From positions 1 to 8,829 of the forward strand of contig JADGQD010000077.1 in assembly GCA_017882065.1 (NCBI GenBank): DNA of 8,829 nucleotides, read 5' to 3'. Below are positions 1 to 6,784 of the stretch, piece by piece. Source of the stretch: Anaerolineales bacterium. GTDB lineage: Bacteria; Chloroflexota; Anaerolineae; Anaerolineales; Villigracilaceae. Each line of letters starts with the position of its first letter. The first letter of the stretch is position 1. The position numbers and the translations under genes are program-made. The notes below the pieces were generated by a model. It was not told where the DNA came from, did no database searches, and was given only the letters and a program-made list of their open reading frames with translations.

Positions 1-1064
1 GCGCCCAGATCCGTCCAGCAAAGTTCCTTGCCGAAGGGAATATCGGACAGGGCACGCGTGCCGATCACTTTCGGAATCTGGTCTGGCTTGATTGCGCCCA
101 GCGAGGCGGGACGCAAGACATCGATCATCTCGCGGGTGAACACCTCGCCGGCCTTGATATCGCGGGCGGCGCGCAGGCAGCGGCGCTGGACGACGACGGT
201 GTCCTTCTCATTGCCGGCCACGAACTTGTCCGCTGAGCCCAGGGCGCGCTCGAGTAAACGCGTTTCCTCAACCATGTGCGCCCAATCCTGCGGGTTCAAG
301 GCGAATTTGTGGTCGGGGCCTTCGCGGTCGTTACTGTCGGTGAAGTGGCGCTCCACAACGCGCGCCCCGAGCGTCACCGCACCGAGTATCGTAGCGTTGC
401 CGTGAGTATGGTCGGATAGACCCAGCACCACATCCGGGAACATGGCGGCATAGGTCTTGAGCACATTCAGGTTGATGTAATCGTAATTCTCCGGGCTGGC
501 GGTGTAGTTGGTGTTGCACTGCATCACACACAACTGCTTGTTGATCTTCAAGATGGCATGAACGGCCTTTTGCACCTCGCCGATATTCGCCGCGCCGGTG
601 GCAATGATGAGCGGCTTTCCTTTCGAGGCCATATGCTCCAGCGCCTCGATCCAATCAATTTCACCGGAGCCGACCTTGAAGGCTGGGATAAATGGGGCCA
701 CGTGCTCGATCGATTCGTAGTCATAGGGTGATGTCAAGAAATCGATGCCGATTCGGTCGCACTCTTCCTTCAAGACCGGTGTCCAGTCCCAGGAAACCGA
801 GGCTTCAGAATATACCTGCGTCACGCTCTTCTTCCATTCCGCCTGGTGTGAAACCTGAGCGTTCATATGCGTGAAACCGTATTCCGAGACAATCTTGGAG
901 GCCTGGAAATGTTGGAACTTGGCCGCATCCGCCCCGGCATCTTTCGCCAGTCGGATGAGCATCTTGGCCCGTTCCGGGTCGCCATCGTGGTTGGCCGCAA
1001 TATCGGCAATGAAATAGGTTGGGCGGGTGGGCCCGATGATGTGGATGCCAATTTTGAATTCCAT
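1..1064 (-). CDS. NeuB/PseI/LegI-family nonulosonic acid synthase, 3' end cut by window edge
   Basis: Sialic-acid-synthase family enzyme: these cytoplasmic enzymes condense phosphoenolpyruvate with a free N-acylated 6-carbon sugar to make a 9-carbon nonulosonic acid. Reading from the ATG at 1064, 354 codons stay open to the left edge with no stop, so the C-terminus is missing but little more is expected. Visible family blocks are FIADIAANHDGD (18-29), AAKFQHF (47-53), FLTSPYD (109-115), KVGSGEI (130-136), QCNTNYT (182-188), GLSDHT (215-220), VVERHFT (236-242) and GPDHKF (249-254). A SAF (antifreeze-like) domain starts near 293 with RRCLRAARDIKAGEVFT and DVLRP. The start is supported by an excellent AAAGGAG site six bases upstream. 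It follows the RmlD-like gene by 39 bases. Sequence alone does not say whether the substrate is ManNAc or a 6-deoxy amino sugar. The PseB-type gene upstream favours the latter by inference. Family assignment is firm, substrate is not. The gene is more G+C-rich than the genes near the transporter. Confidence 0.93.
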   Translation of the reverse strand, partial: MEFKIGIHIIGPTRPTYFIADIAANHDGDPERAKMLIRLAKDAGADAAKFQHFQASKIVSEYGFTHMNAQVSHQAEWKKSVTQVYSEASVSWDWTPVLKEECDRIGIDFLTSPYDYESIEHVAPFIPAFKVGSGEIDWIEALEHMASKGKPLIIATGAANIGEVQKAVHAILKINKQLCVMQCNTNYTASPENYDYINLNVLKTYAAMFPDVVLGLSDHTHGNATILGAVTLGARVVERHFTDSNDREGPDHKFALNPQDWAHMVEETRLLERALGSADKFVAGNEKDTVVVQRRCLRAARDIKAGEVFTREMIDVLRPASLGAIKPDQIPKVIGTRALSDIPFGKELCWTDLG

Positions 1065-1070
1065 AGGTTT

Positions 1071-1077
1071 CTCCTTT
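1071..1077 (-). promoter_or_regulatory. Strong ribosome binding site of the NeuB-like gene
   Basis: Read on the minus strand this is AAAGGAG, a near-perfect Shine-Dalgarno sequence, six bases before the ATG at 1064. It fixes the start of the NeuB-like gene. It is the best ribosome binding site in the window besides that of the first gene, which suggests independent, efficient initiation rather than coupling to the preceding gene. Confidence 0.85.
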
Positions 1078-1096
1078 GGGCGGATGCCAACCGCCC
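1078..1096 (-). repeat. Perfect 6-bp inverted repeat (hairpin) abutting the NeuB-like ribosome binding site
   Basis: On the minus strand GGGCGG and CCGCCC are separated by seven bases and form a G+C-only six-pair stem. The stem ends exactly where the AAAGGAG site begins. It lies in the only intergenic space of notable length in the cluster (1065-1103). No run of T follows, so it is not a standard intrinsic terminator. It may stabilise the downstream message or affect ribosome access. A chance repeat is possible. Confidence 0.4.
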
Positions 1097-1103
1097 CCTA
1101 CAC

Positions 1104-2015
1104 CTATTGATAACTCCGGATTTTCTGAGGATAACCTTGTTGGAACTGTGAATAAAACCGGTCGAGACCGGTAGAAAAAGCGGGAATAGGTCCGCCCAAG
1201 GCGGTAAATAACTTATGAACAGACAACCCAAGGTTATGGGCCCGGCGGGCAGTCAACCCGGACCGGTCAACCGATTCCGGCGAAATGAGCGACTCATCCC
1301 ACCCGAAGCGGCGGGCCAGCATCACCCCGAATGAATATTTGGACATCACATCCGCGCTGACGGTGTGGTACACCCCGCGCAGGTCTTTTGCCAGCATGCG
1401 TAGCAGCAGGTCCGCCAGGTCGCCAACGAAGGTGGGGTTGAAAGTCAAGTCGGTAAAGCCTTTGATGGGTTCACCTGCACTTAAGTTATTGACAAAGAAT
1501 TCGGCCAGACTGCGTTTTCCGTTCAGGCTGAACCCGTAGAAGTTGACCCGTGCCACAATGGCATCGGGATTAGCAGAAAGAACTGCCTGCTCCCCTTGAA
1601 GTTTTGTTTCGGCATATAGGCTGAGCGGGTTGGGCACATCCTCTTCGGTATAGAGATCAGACTTAATCCCATCGAAGACTGAATCGGTGGAGATGTGCAC
1701 AATTTTCACTCCGCGTACTTTGCACGCCGCGGCCAGGTCACCGGGCAGGGATGCGTTCAGGCAGCGTGCCAGCTCGGGGTCCGCCTCGCAAGCTTCCAGG
1801 TTTGCCAGCGCCGCGCAGTGGATCAGCCAGTCAGGTTGGGCTGTGTCGAGAACACGATCCACCGCACCCCGTTCCAGCAAGTCGGTGCAGACCATTTCAA
1901 ACGGCACACTGGTCAACTGGCAGCGATCCACACCGACAACCTGGTGCATGTTTCTGGCTTCGAGTGCCAGGTTCAGGCCGAGCAACCCGCTCGCGCCAGT
2001 GATCAGGAGACGCAT
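1104..2015 (-). CDS. RmlD-like NAD(P)-dependent sugar 4-keto reductase (extended SDR)
   Basis: A 303-residue extended short-chain dehydrogenase of the RmlD/dTDP-4-dehydrorhamnose reductase type, which reduces a 4-keto-6-deoxy nucleotide sugar with NAD(P)H in the cytoplasm. The Rossmann cofactor motif TGASGLLG is at 6-13. HCAALANLEACEADP (66-80), ISTDSVFDG (108-116) with the catalytic Thr110 region, and YAETK with Tyr134 and Lys138 follow as in RmlD. Length matches RmlD, about 290-300 residues. The start codon overlaps the preceding stop by one base (TGATG), so translation is probably coupled to the PseB-type gene. RmlA, RmlB and RmlC are not in the window. Its partner is therefore more likely the 4-keto product of the adjacent UDP-GlcNAc 4,6-dehydratase than dTDP-4-keto-rhamnose, which is an inference from position. 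Unlike WbjC/CapF reductases it has no extra C-terminal cupin domain. Fold and reductase class are secure; the substrate is open. Confidence 0.85.
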   Translation of the reverse strand: MRLLITGASGLLGLNLALEARNMHQVVGVDRCQLTSVPFEMVCTDLLERGAVDRVLDTAQPDWLIHCAALANLEACEADPELARCLNASLPGDLAAACKVRGVKIVHISTDSVFDGIKSDLYTEEDVPNPLSLYAETKLQGEQAVLSANPDAIVARVNFYGFSLNGKRSLAEFFVNNLSAGEPIKGFTDLTFNPTFVGDLADLLLRMLAKDLRGVYHTVSADVMSKYSFGVMLARRFGWDESLISPESVDRSGLTARRAHNLGLSVHKLFTALGGPIPAFSTGLDRFYSQFQQGYPQKIRSYQ

Positions 2016-3016
2016 CAGTTCCCGTTGGAATAAGATTCTTCGAACGGCATAATATACTTCTTGATACCTTCGATATCAAGCCATTCGGTGTTGGTGTCAC
2101 TTGCATAACGGAAGCCATCCGGTAGGCATTTTCCTTTCGATTCCCAATCATATACAAACCACATCGCCTCGGACGGTTGGACAACGTACATGTTCTTCAA
2201 TTCGACCGTGGTGCGGGCCTCGTCTTCGGAAATGAGCACCTCATGCAGTTTTTCACCCGGACGAATGCCGATGATTTCAATTTTGGCCTGCGGAGCAATT
2301 GCCCGGGCAAGGTCAGCGACCTTCATGCTTGGAATTTTCGGCACGAAAACTTCACCCCCGTGCATCTGTTCAATACAACTGATAACAAAGTGGACACCCT
2401 GTTCCAATGAGAGCCAGAAGCGGGTCATGCGGTCATCGGTAACGGTCACTTTTCCTGACTTCCGCTGGGCCAGGAAAACCGGCACCACCGAACCGCGCGA
2501 ACCGACCACGTTCCCGTAGCGGACGCAGGCATAGCGGGTGACATTCGCACCGGCATAAGCATTGGATTGAACGACCAGTTTTTCGGCAGCCAGTTTGGTC
2601 GCTCCGTACAGGTTGACCGGGTTAACAGCCTTGTCGGTGCTGAGCGCGATCACCTTCTTGACGCCTGCATCGAGCGCTGCCTCGACCACGTTGCTGGTGC
2701 CCATGATATTGGTTTTGATAGCTTCCATCGGATTGTATTCACAAACCGGGACCTGTTTGAGGGCCGCTGCATGCACAACAATGTCCACTCCATGCATGGC
2801 ACGCCGTAGACGTTCCCCGTCGCGAACATCACCGATGAAGTAACGCAATGACGGGTGATTAAATCCGCCGACGCGCATCTCGTGTTGCTTGAGTTCGTCG
2901 CGGCTGTAGATGATCAGTTTCTTCGGCTGGAATTCCTTGAGCATGATCTCGATGAATTTCTTGCCGAACGAACCACTTCCGCCGGTAACGAGGACTACTT
3001 GTTCTTTCCAGTTCAT
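2015..3016 (-). CDS. pseB: UDP-N-acetylglucosamine 4,6-dehydratase, inverting (PseB/FlaA1 type)
   Basis: A soluble 333-residue extended SDR that strongly resembles PseB/FlaA1, which removes water from UDP-GlcNAc and inverts C5 to give UDP-2-acetamido-2,6-dideoxy-L-arabino-hexos-4-ulose, the first step to pseudaminic acid. Visible are the TGGSGSFG cofactor loop (11-18), SRDELKQHEM (38-47), FIGDVRD (60-66), HAAALKQVP (82-90), STDKA (126-130) with the catalytic Asp-Lys pair, YGATK with Tyr137 and Lys141, VRYGNVVGSRGSVVP, RMTRFW and IGIRPGEKLHE. There are no membrane segments, so it is not the long WbpM/CapD kind. Length equals that of characterised PseB proteins. The ATG at 3016 overlaps the preceding stop as ATGA, and GGAG lies about seven bases upstream. 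Related CapE/WbjB-type enzymes that feed L-FucNAc synthesis share this fold, so the end product depends on the downstream enzymes. Here those are a ketoreductase and a NeuB-family synthase. Confidence 0.9.
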   Translation of the reverse strand: MNWKEQVVLVTGGSGSFGKKFIEIMLKEFQPKKLIIYSRDELKQHEMRVGGFNHPSLRYFIGDVRDGERLRRAMHGVDIVVHAAALKQVPVCEYNPMEAIKTNIMGTSNVVEAALDAGVKKVIALSTDKAVNPVNLYGATKLAAEKLVVQSNAYAGANVTRYACVRYGNVVGSRGSVVPVFLAQRKSGKVTVTDDRMTRFWLSLEQGVHFVISCIEQMHGGEVFVPKIPSMKVADLARAIAPQAKIEIIGIRPGEKLHEVLISEDEARTTVELKNMYVVQPSEAMWFVYDWESKGKCLPDGFRYASDTNTEWLDIEGIKKYIMPFEESYSNGN

Positions 3017-4629
3017 AGAGGCTCCATTGAACTACGGGATTCTTTGACCGCTTTCCAATCAATCGGTTCGCCTGCCAGGTAGCGGAAGGTTTGGCCAAAT
3101 TCTGCCTGTCCTTCCGGGCCGAGGACACGGTCCATCGGCCAGCGTTCAATATCTTTGGAAAAACCTACCAGGTGCCATGGAAATGGCAATGGGTAAGTAA
3201 AGAAGTAATGATAAGCATACCGCCATGCAAGTTCCACCTGTTCATCAGTCAATCGGAAGGGGATGGATTCGCCCGGAATCTTTTCCAAGAGAGCAAAATA
3301 CTCTTCCCAACTGGCGGGGTCCAGGGTAAAGCCACGGCCGCGATAATGCGTTTCTCCAGCCACAACAACCGGGATCCGGTTCATGACCATTTCCAACCCG
3401 GTAGTCGTGGTGTAAACCAATCCCAGACTGACAAGTTCCATTAAATCATATGTATTGACCTTATCCATCGGCCCCACCAGCCGGACATTTTCCGGCAGTT
3501 GAGGAAAAGCTTTTTTCACAATATCTACCATGGAGGGGCCGGTCATAAATCGTTCCCCCGGATGGACACGAATGACCAACTGGGCTTGAATGTGGTCAGC
3601 GAAAAACCGAATTGTTCGCAGAATCCAGTCAGCCATGCTGGTGCTGAAAAGGTCGCGCCCCAGTGTGAGACTATCACCCAGCACATTGGTCGCCAGCATG
3701 ACAATCGGACTATCATCCAAGCTCAATGCCTGTCTGGCCTGTTCCCCTCCGCTCCTAGGGACATCCTGCCAGAGCCGGTCCGATTTACCGAACGTACGCG
3801 CTCCCATACGAGCCGTTTCCATTTCATCGATGCGGGTGCGTTGTTTCTCTGTCAAAGGAATATTACCGCAAGCCTTCCATAATAGATCCGTATTCTGGCG
3901 CATAATATCGTCATTCTGCGCCAGCCAGATCTCTTCGCGGTTTTCGCTGAATTCAAATGTGACTGCTGGTATATTCAGAAAACGCGCCGCCCTGTATGCC
4001 ATGCCATATTCGAGCACAGAACTGTTTGGCACTAGCAACAGATCAGGACGGTCATTTTTCAACCAACTGTACGAGGCGCGGACCGCCAAGTTATTGCGTT
4101 CCCAGCGAATGTTATAAAGAGACGATTGAGTATCCACGTCTTCTACCTGGAGCAAGTATTTGGTGTCGTATGCGGAAACCACGTCCACGCTACGTTCCAG
4201 TTCCTTCGGAAGTGCGTCTTCACCACCCTGGTTTAACAGGGAAACCGAATCGAGCCACGGGCGCAGGCGATTTAAAACATTCCTGGTATACAGGTTATAG
4301 CGGCGTATGTCAAACCGTGTAGGACGCTGAAATACCTTAGGATAAGGAACGTAGCCAACCGTGATGCGGTGCCCCATTGCGGCCAATGCCAACCCAAGCA
4401 CAGTGCAATATTCGATCCAATAATACTGGGCACCGAACAAGAAAATCTTTTTACCATGCTGACCCAGCCGGTTTGCAGCCTGGACAATTTTCGCAAACTC
4501 ATCAGCATGTTTTTCCAGCGTCGACATTGAATAATACCCAATATGCTTCCGCTGAAAAAGAAGCCGGGAAATCTCACCTGTCGGCGGAAAATCGCCGAGA
4601 ATTTTTTTTGCCTGTCTTCTCACACTCAT
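3013..4629 (-). CDS. Putative glycosyltransferase, distantly KpsC/KpsS (capsule synthesis)-like
   Basis: A 538-residue protein I do not recognise as a characterised enzyme. It has no signal peptide and no clear membrane span. The N-terminal part (about 58-100) looks like a Rossmann-type half: KKIFLFGAQYYWIEY, then a hydrophobic helix and MGHRITVGYVPYP. A second such element is at 195-225 (PDLLLVPNSSVLEYGMAYRA). The C-terminal half has LVIRVHPGE (351-359), VRLVGPMDKVNTYDL (382-396), a Thr run before a Gly-Leu-Glu (407-413), and IPVVVAGETHYRGRGFTLDP (419-438). That order of a His-Pro segment, a Thr/Ser-rich turn with Glu, and a Gly-x-x-x-Tyr segment is the layout of capsule proteins such as KpsC/KpsS, some of which are beta-Kdo transferases. 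The link is by pattern only. It is ATGA-coupled to wzt upstream and to the PseB-type gene downstream, so it is made with the exporter. A role in polymer assembly or capping is likely. Its G+C is lower than its neighbours. Confidence 0.7.
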   Translation of the reverse strand: MSVRRQAKKILGDFPPTGEISRLLFQRKHIGYYSMSTLEKHADEFAKIVQAANRLGQHGKKIFLFGAQYYWIEYCTVLGLALAAMGHRITVGYVPYPKVFQRPTRFDIRRYNLYTRNVLNRLRPWLDSVSLLNQGGEDALPKELERSVDVVSAYDTKYLLQVEDVDTQSSLYNIRWERNNLAVRASYSWLKNDRPDLLLVPNSSVLEYGMAYRAARFLNIPAVTFEFSENREEIWLAQNDDIMRQNTDLLWKACGNIPLTEKQRTRIDEMETARMGARTFGKSDRLWQDVPRSGGEQARQALSLDDSPIVMLATNVLGDSLTLGRDLFSTSMADWILRTIRFFADHIQAQLVIRVHPGERFMTGPSMVDIVKKAFPQLPENVRLVGPMDKVNTYDLMELVSLGLVYTTTTGLEMVMNRIPVVVAGETHYRGRGFTLDPASWEEYFALLEKIPGESIPFRLTDEQVELAWRYAYHYFFTYPLPFPWHLVGFSKDIERWPMDRVLGPEGQAEFGQTFRYLAGEPIDWKAVKESRSSMEPL

Positions 4630-5903
4630 TTCAGGCTCTCAATGCTCCATCGCAGGCGCGGGCGGACAACGCCGTCACGCTGCTCCGGCCAGTGCATGCC
4701 AGGCGCGCCAGTCGAGTCAACGTTGAATCCGAGTGCATCTTCATCCTGGAAATATCGCCGAATCTGAAAAGAGCTGGCGTTGACGCCAAGCGAATAACGA
4801 CCGGAATTCAGCATATCGGGCGGGACGGTGCAGCGGCTGATATATCGCCCCGCCTGACGGTTGGTATATTTTTCGAACATATCAGGATCATCGGTATCAA
4901 AGGATGTAAACACGGATTCGGCGCGGGTTGTGTTGAGATAGAAACCTATCCGCAATCCGGTCACTGGAACATCAAGACAGTATTCCATTTCTATAACAAA
5001 TGGTTCCGTCGAGCGAATGGAGTCAACAATTTTGTGCTTGCTGTCCCGCAAGCGCAGTGCCACCGGACGAAAAGGTGCAGCGCCAGCCGGGACTTCGTCT
5101 TCCTCCCAGAAGCGTTCACCGGAACTGGCATGCCCGGCAGAAAGATAATAGTCCACTGCCTGGGGCGAAGGCGCGCGCAAGACCAATCGGCCTTTTTCCA
5201 AAATAATCGTCTCCTGCGTCAGACGCAGGATGGCCGACATGTTGTGACTGACAAACAACACCGTACGCCCTTGCCGGGCCACATCACCCATCTTTCCAAG
5301 GCATTTCTTCTGAAACTCGGCATCGCCGACTGCCAGTACTTCATCCACCACCAGGATCTCCGGCTCCAGGTGCGCCGCTACGGCAAACGCCAGCCGCAGG
5401 TACATGCCGGATGAATAGCGTTTGACCGGTGTGTCAATGAACTGTTCAACTTCCGAGAACGAAACGATTTCATCAAACTTGCTTGCAATCTCAGCCTGCT
5501 TCATGCCGAGGATGGCTCCATTGAGAAAGATGTTCTCGCGGCCAGTCAATTCAGGATGAAATCCGGTACCGACCTCCAGCAGGGATACGACTCGTCCCCG
5601 CAGGGTAAGAGAGCCTTCAGTCGGTTCGGTGATCCGGGAAAGGATCTTCAGCAGGGTGCTTTTCCCGGCACCATTGCGGCCAATGATCCCCAGGACCTGG
5701 CCTTCGGGGACATCGAAGGAGATGTCGCGGAGTGCCCAGATGGTATCTTCTGCGTCCGTTTTGGGCATCTGGATGCGACGAAAGGTGCGCAATGGAGCGC
5801 TCAAGGCATCAGTAATCTTTTCGCTGAGGGTCTGGTAACGCTGGTGCACCAGACCAATGCGAAAGCGCTTACTGACATGCTCAACACGGATGACAGTACT
5901 CAT
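4626..5903 (-). CDS. wzt: Polysaccharide ABC exporter ATPase (Wzt type) with C-terminal recognition domain
   Basis: The cytoplasmic ATP-hydrolysing subunit of an ABC-2 exporter of O-antigen or capsule/teichoic-acid-like polymers. Domain one (about 1-250) contains Walker A GRNGAGKST (75-83), a Q-loop region GTGFHPELTGREN (112-124), the YSSGM signature (163-167) typical of Wzt/TagH-type proteins, Walker B ILVVDEVLAVGD (183-194) and the switch histidine in FVSHN (220). Domain two (about 260-425) is hydrophilic with alternating beta-strand character, for example PFVIEMEYCLDVPVTGLRIGFYL at 301-323 (as positions), and matches the Wzt C-terminal domain. In characterised Wzt proteins this domain binds the finished non-reducing end of the polymer and makes export selective. 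Total length 425 is usual for the two-domain form and too long for a bare ATPase. The gene starts two bases after the permease stop and ends with an ATGA overlap into the 538-residue gene. Confident as Wzt-type; the polymer exported is unknown. Confidence 0.94.
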   Translation of the reverse strand: MSTVIRVEHVSKRFRIGLVHQRYQTLSEKITDALSAPLRTFRRIQMPKTDAEDTIWALRDISFDVPEGQVLGIIGRNGAGKSTLLKILSRITEPTEGSLTLRGRVVSLLEVGTGFHPELTGRENIFLNGAILGMKQAEIASKFDEIVSFSEVEQFIDTPVKRYSSGMYLRLAFAVAAHLEPEILVVDEVLAVGDAEFQKKCLGKMGDVARQGRTVLFVSHNMSAILRLTQETIILEKGRLVLRAPSPQAVDYYLSAGHASSGERFWEEDEVPAGAAPFRPVALRLRDSKHKIVDSIRSTEPFVIEMEYCLDVPVTGLRIGFYLNTTRAESVFTSFDTDDPDMFEKYTNRQAGRYISRCTVPPDMLNSGRYSLGVNASSFQIRRYFQDEDALGFNVDSTGAPGMHWPEQRDGVVRPRLRWSIESLK

Positions 5904-5905
5904 GG

Positions 5906-6784
5906 TTAGATCATATCCGCAAAAGTTCGTTCCATACGGCGGAAATAAAACAGTCCGCTGACCAATAGTACCAACACCATAATAATTGAGACAACAAACA
6001 ACTCACCCGGGGGATCGCCACCCATGATCGCCCAGCGAAAACCCTGGATGACCCCGGCCATGGGGTTCAGGCCATACACAATTCGCAAGATACGGCCAGT
6101 CACCAGACTGGCAGAATAAGCCACCGGCGAAGCGTACATCCAGGTGGTGACCAGAAAGGGTACGATATGCTGAACATCCCGGTATTGAACATTCAGGGCT
6201 GAAAGCCACAACCCAACCGCAAGCGAGGTCATCACAACAAGGAGAGTGAGGGGCAGGAGCCAGAGCATGTTCCAGCTCAACGGTACCCGGTAATAAAGCA
6301 CCAAGCTAAAAACCACCAGAGAGGAGATGCCAAAATCCACCAACCCGCTGAGAACTGAGGCAACCGGGATGATCAAACGGGGGAAATACACTTTGGTGAT
6401 CAAGTTGGTATTTCCCACCAGACTAGAGCTGCAACGCTGGAGCGCCCCGGCGAACAACCCCCAGGGCAGGAGGCCGACCGCTGAAAGGAGCGGGTAGTTA
6501 ATTCCACCCTGATTCTGTTTCAGGAGAATGCCAAAAACGAAGGTGAAAATCACGATATTGACCACCGGCAGCAGAATAGCCCAGGCAATGCCAAGGACGG
6601 CCTGCTTGTAGCGGACCTTGATATCGCGCCAGACCAGAAAATAAAGCAGCTCGCGATACTTCCACAGGTCGCGCAAGTTGAGGGAGCTCCACCCGTGCAT
6701 CGAGCGAATCGTAATCACATCCAGATCCATTTTGGAATTGTTCTCTCGAGCCATGTTCTTTATTTCCGGTTTTGCCTGTACCAT
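5906..6784 (-). CDS. wzm: Polysaccharide ABC exporter permease (Wzm type, ABC-2 family)
   Basis: Integral inner-membrane subunit that forms the channel for a lipid-linked polysaccharide, pairing with the Wzt-type ATPase encoded two bases downstream. After a hydrophilic N-terminus comes the family's amphipathic stretch with ELLYFLVWRDIKVRYKQ (45-61). About six hydrophobic spans follow near 63-88, 98-118, 138-165, 172-196, 206-226 and 262-281. Conserved ABC-2 exporter features are KVYFPRLIIP (131-140), NVQYRD (198-203), YASPVAYS (217-224) and LNPMAG (239-244). Length is close to the usual 260-290. The start is uncertain. The ATG at 6784 overlaps the preceding gene by 25 bases, the ATG at 6754 would begin five bases after that gene's stop, and the ATG at 6730 would suit the domain best but lacks a clear binding site. 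None has a strong Shine-Dalgarno sequence. Function is secure from sequence plus partner. Confidence 0.93.
   Translation of the reverse strand: MVQAKPEIKNMARENNSKMDLDVITIRSMHGWSSLNLRDLWKYRELLYFLVWRDIKVRYKQAVLGIAWAILLPVVNIVIFTFVFGILLKQNQGGINYPLLSAVGLLPWGLFAGALQRCSSSLVGNTNLITKVYFPRLIIPVASVLSGLVDFGISSLVVFSLVLYYRVPLSWNMLWLLPLTLLVVMTSLAVGLWLSALNVQYRDVQHIVPFLVTTWMYASPVAYSASLVTGRILRIVYGLNPMAGVIQGFRWAIMGGDPPGELFVVSIIMVLVLLVSGLFYFRRMERTFADMI

Noticed and set aside
1078..1096. Intrinsic transcription terminator
   Set aside because: The six-pair stem is not followed by a T run on the minus strand, and a strong ribosome binding site begins immediately after it.
863..1231. 122-codon minus-strand frame bridging the reductase and NeuB-like genes
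   Set aside because: It overlaps two real genes in another frame and its translation is low-complexity Arg/Ser/Pro-rich.
1104..2015. dTDP-L-rhamnose synthesis (RmlD proper)
   Set aside because: The protein is RmlD-like, but none of RmlA, RmlB or RmlC is in the window and the coupled gene makes a UDP-linked 4-keto HexNAc, so I did not assign rmlD.
2015..3016. Membrane-bound WbpM/CapD-type dehydratase
   Set aside because: The gene has no N-terminal membrane spans and is half the length of those proteins.
3590..4117. 175-codon open frame on the plus strand
   Set aside because: Antisense to the 538-residue gene, Ser/Arg-rich translation without domain features; treated as a shadow.
4602..4609. 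Run of eight A in the coding strand near the start of the 538-residue gene, with a similar run at 7266-7273 in the fucose-synthase-like gene
   Set aside because: Considered as slippage or frameshift sites, but both runs simply encode Ala-Lys-Lys in intact frames, and no alternative frame of value follows.
4377..5414. 345-codon open frame on the plus strand opposite wzt
   Set aside because: It lies wholly antisense to the confidently assigned wzt and the start of the 538-residue gene, its translation has no recognisable motif or membrane pattern, and such shadow frames are common opposite genes of this composition.
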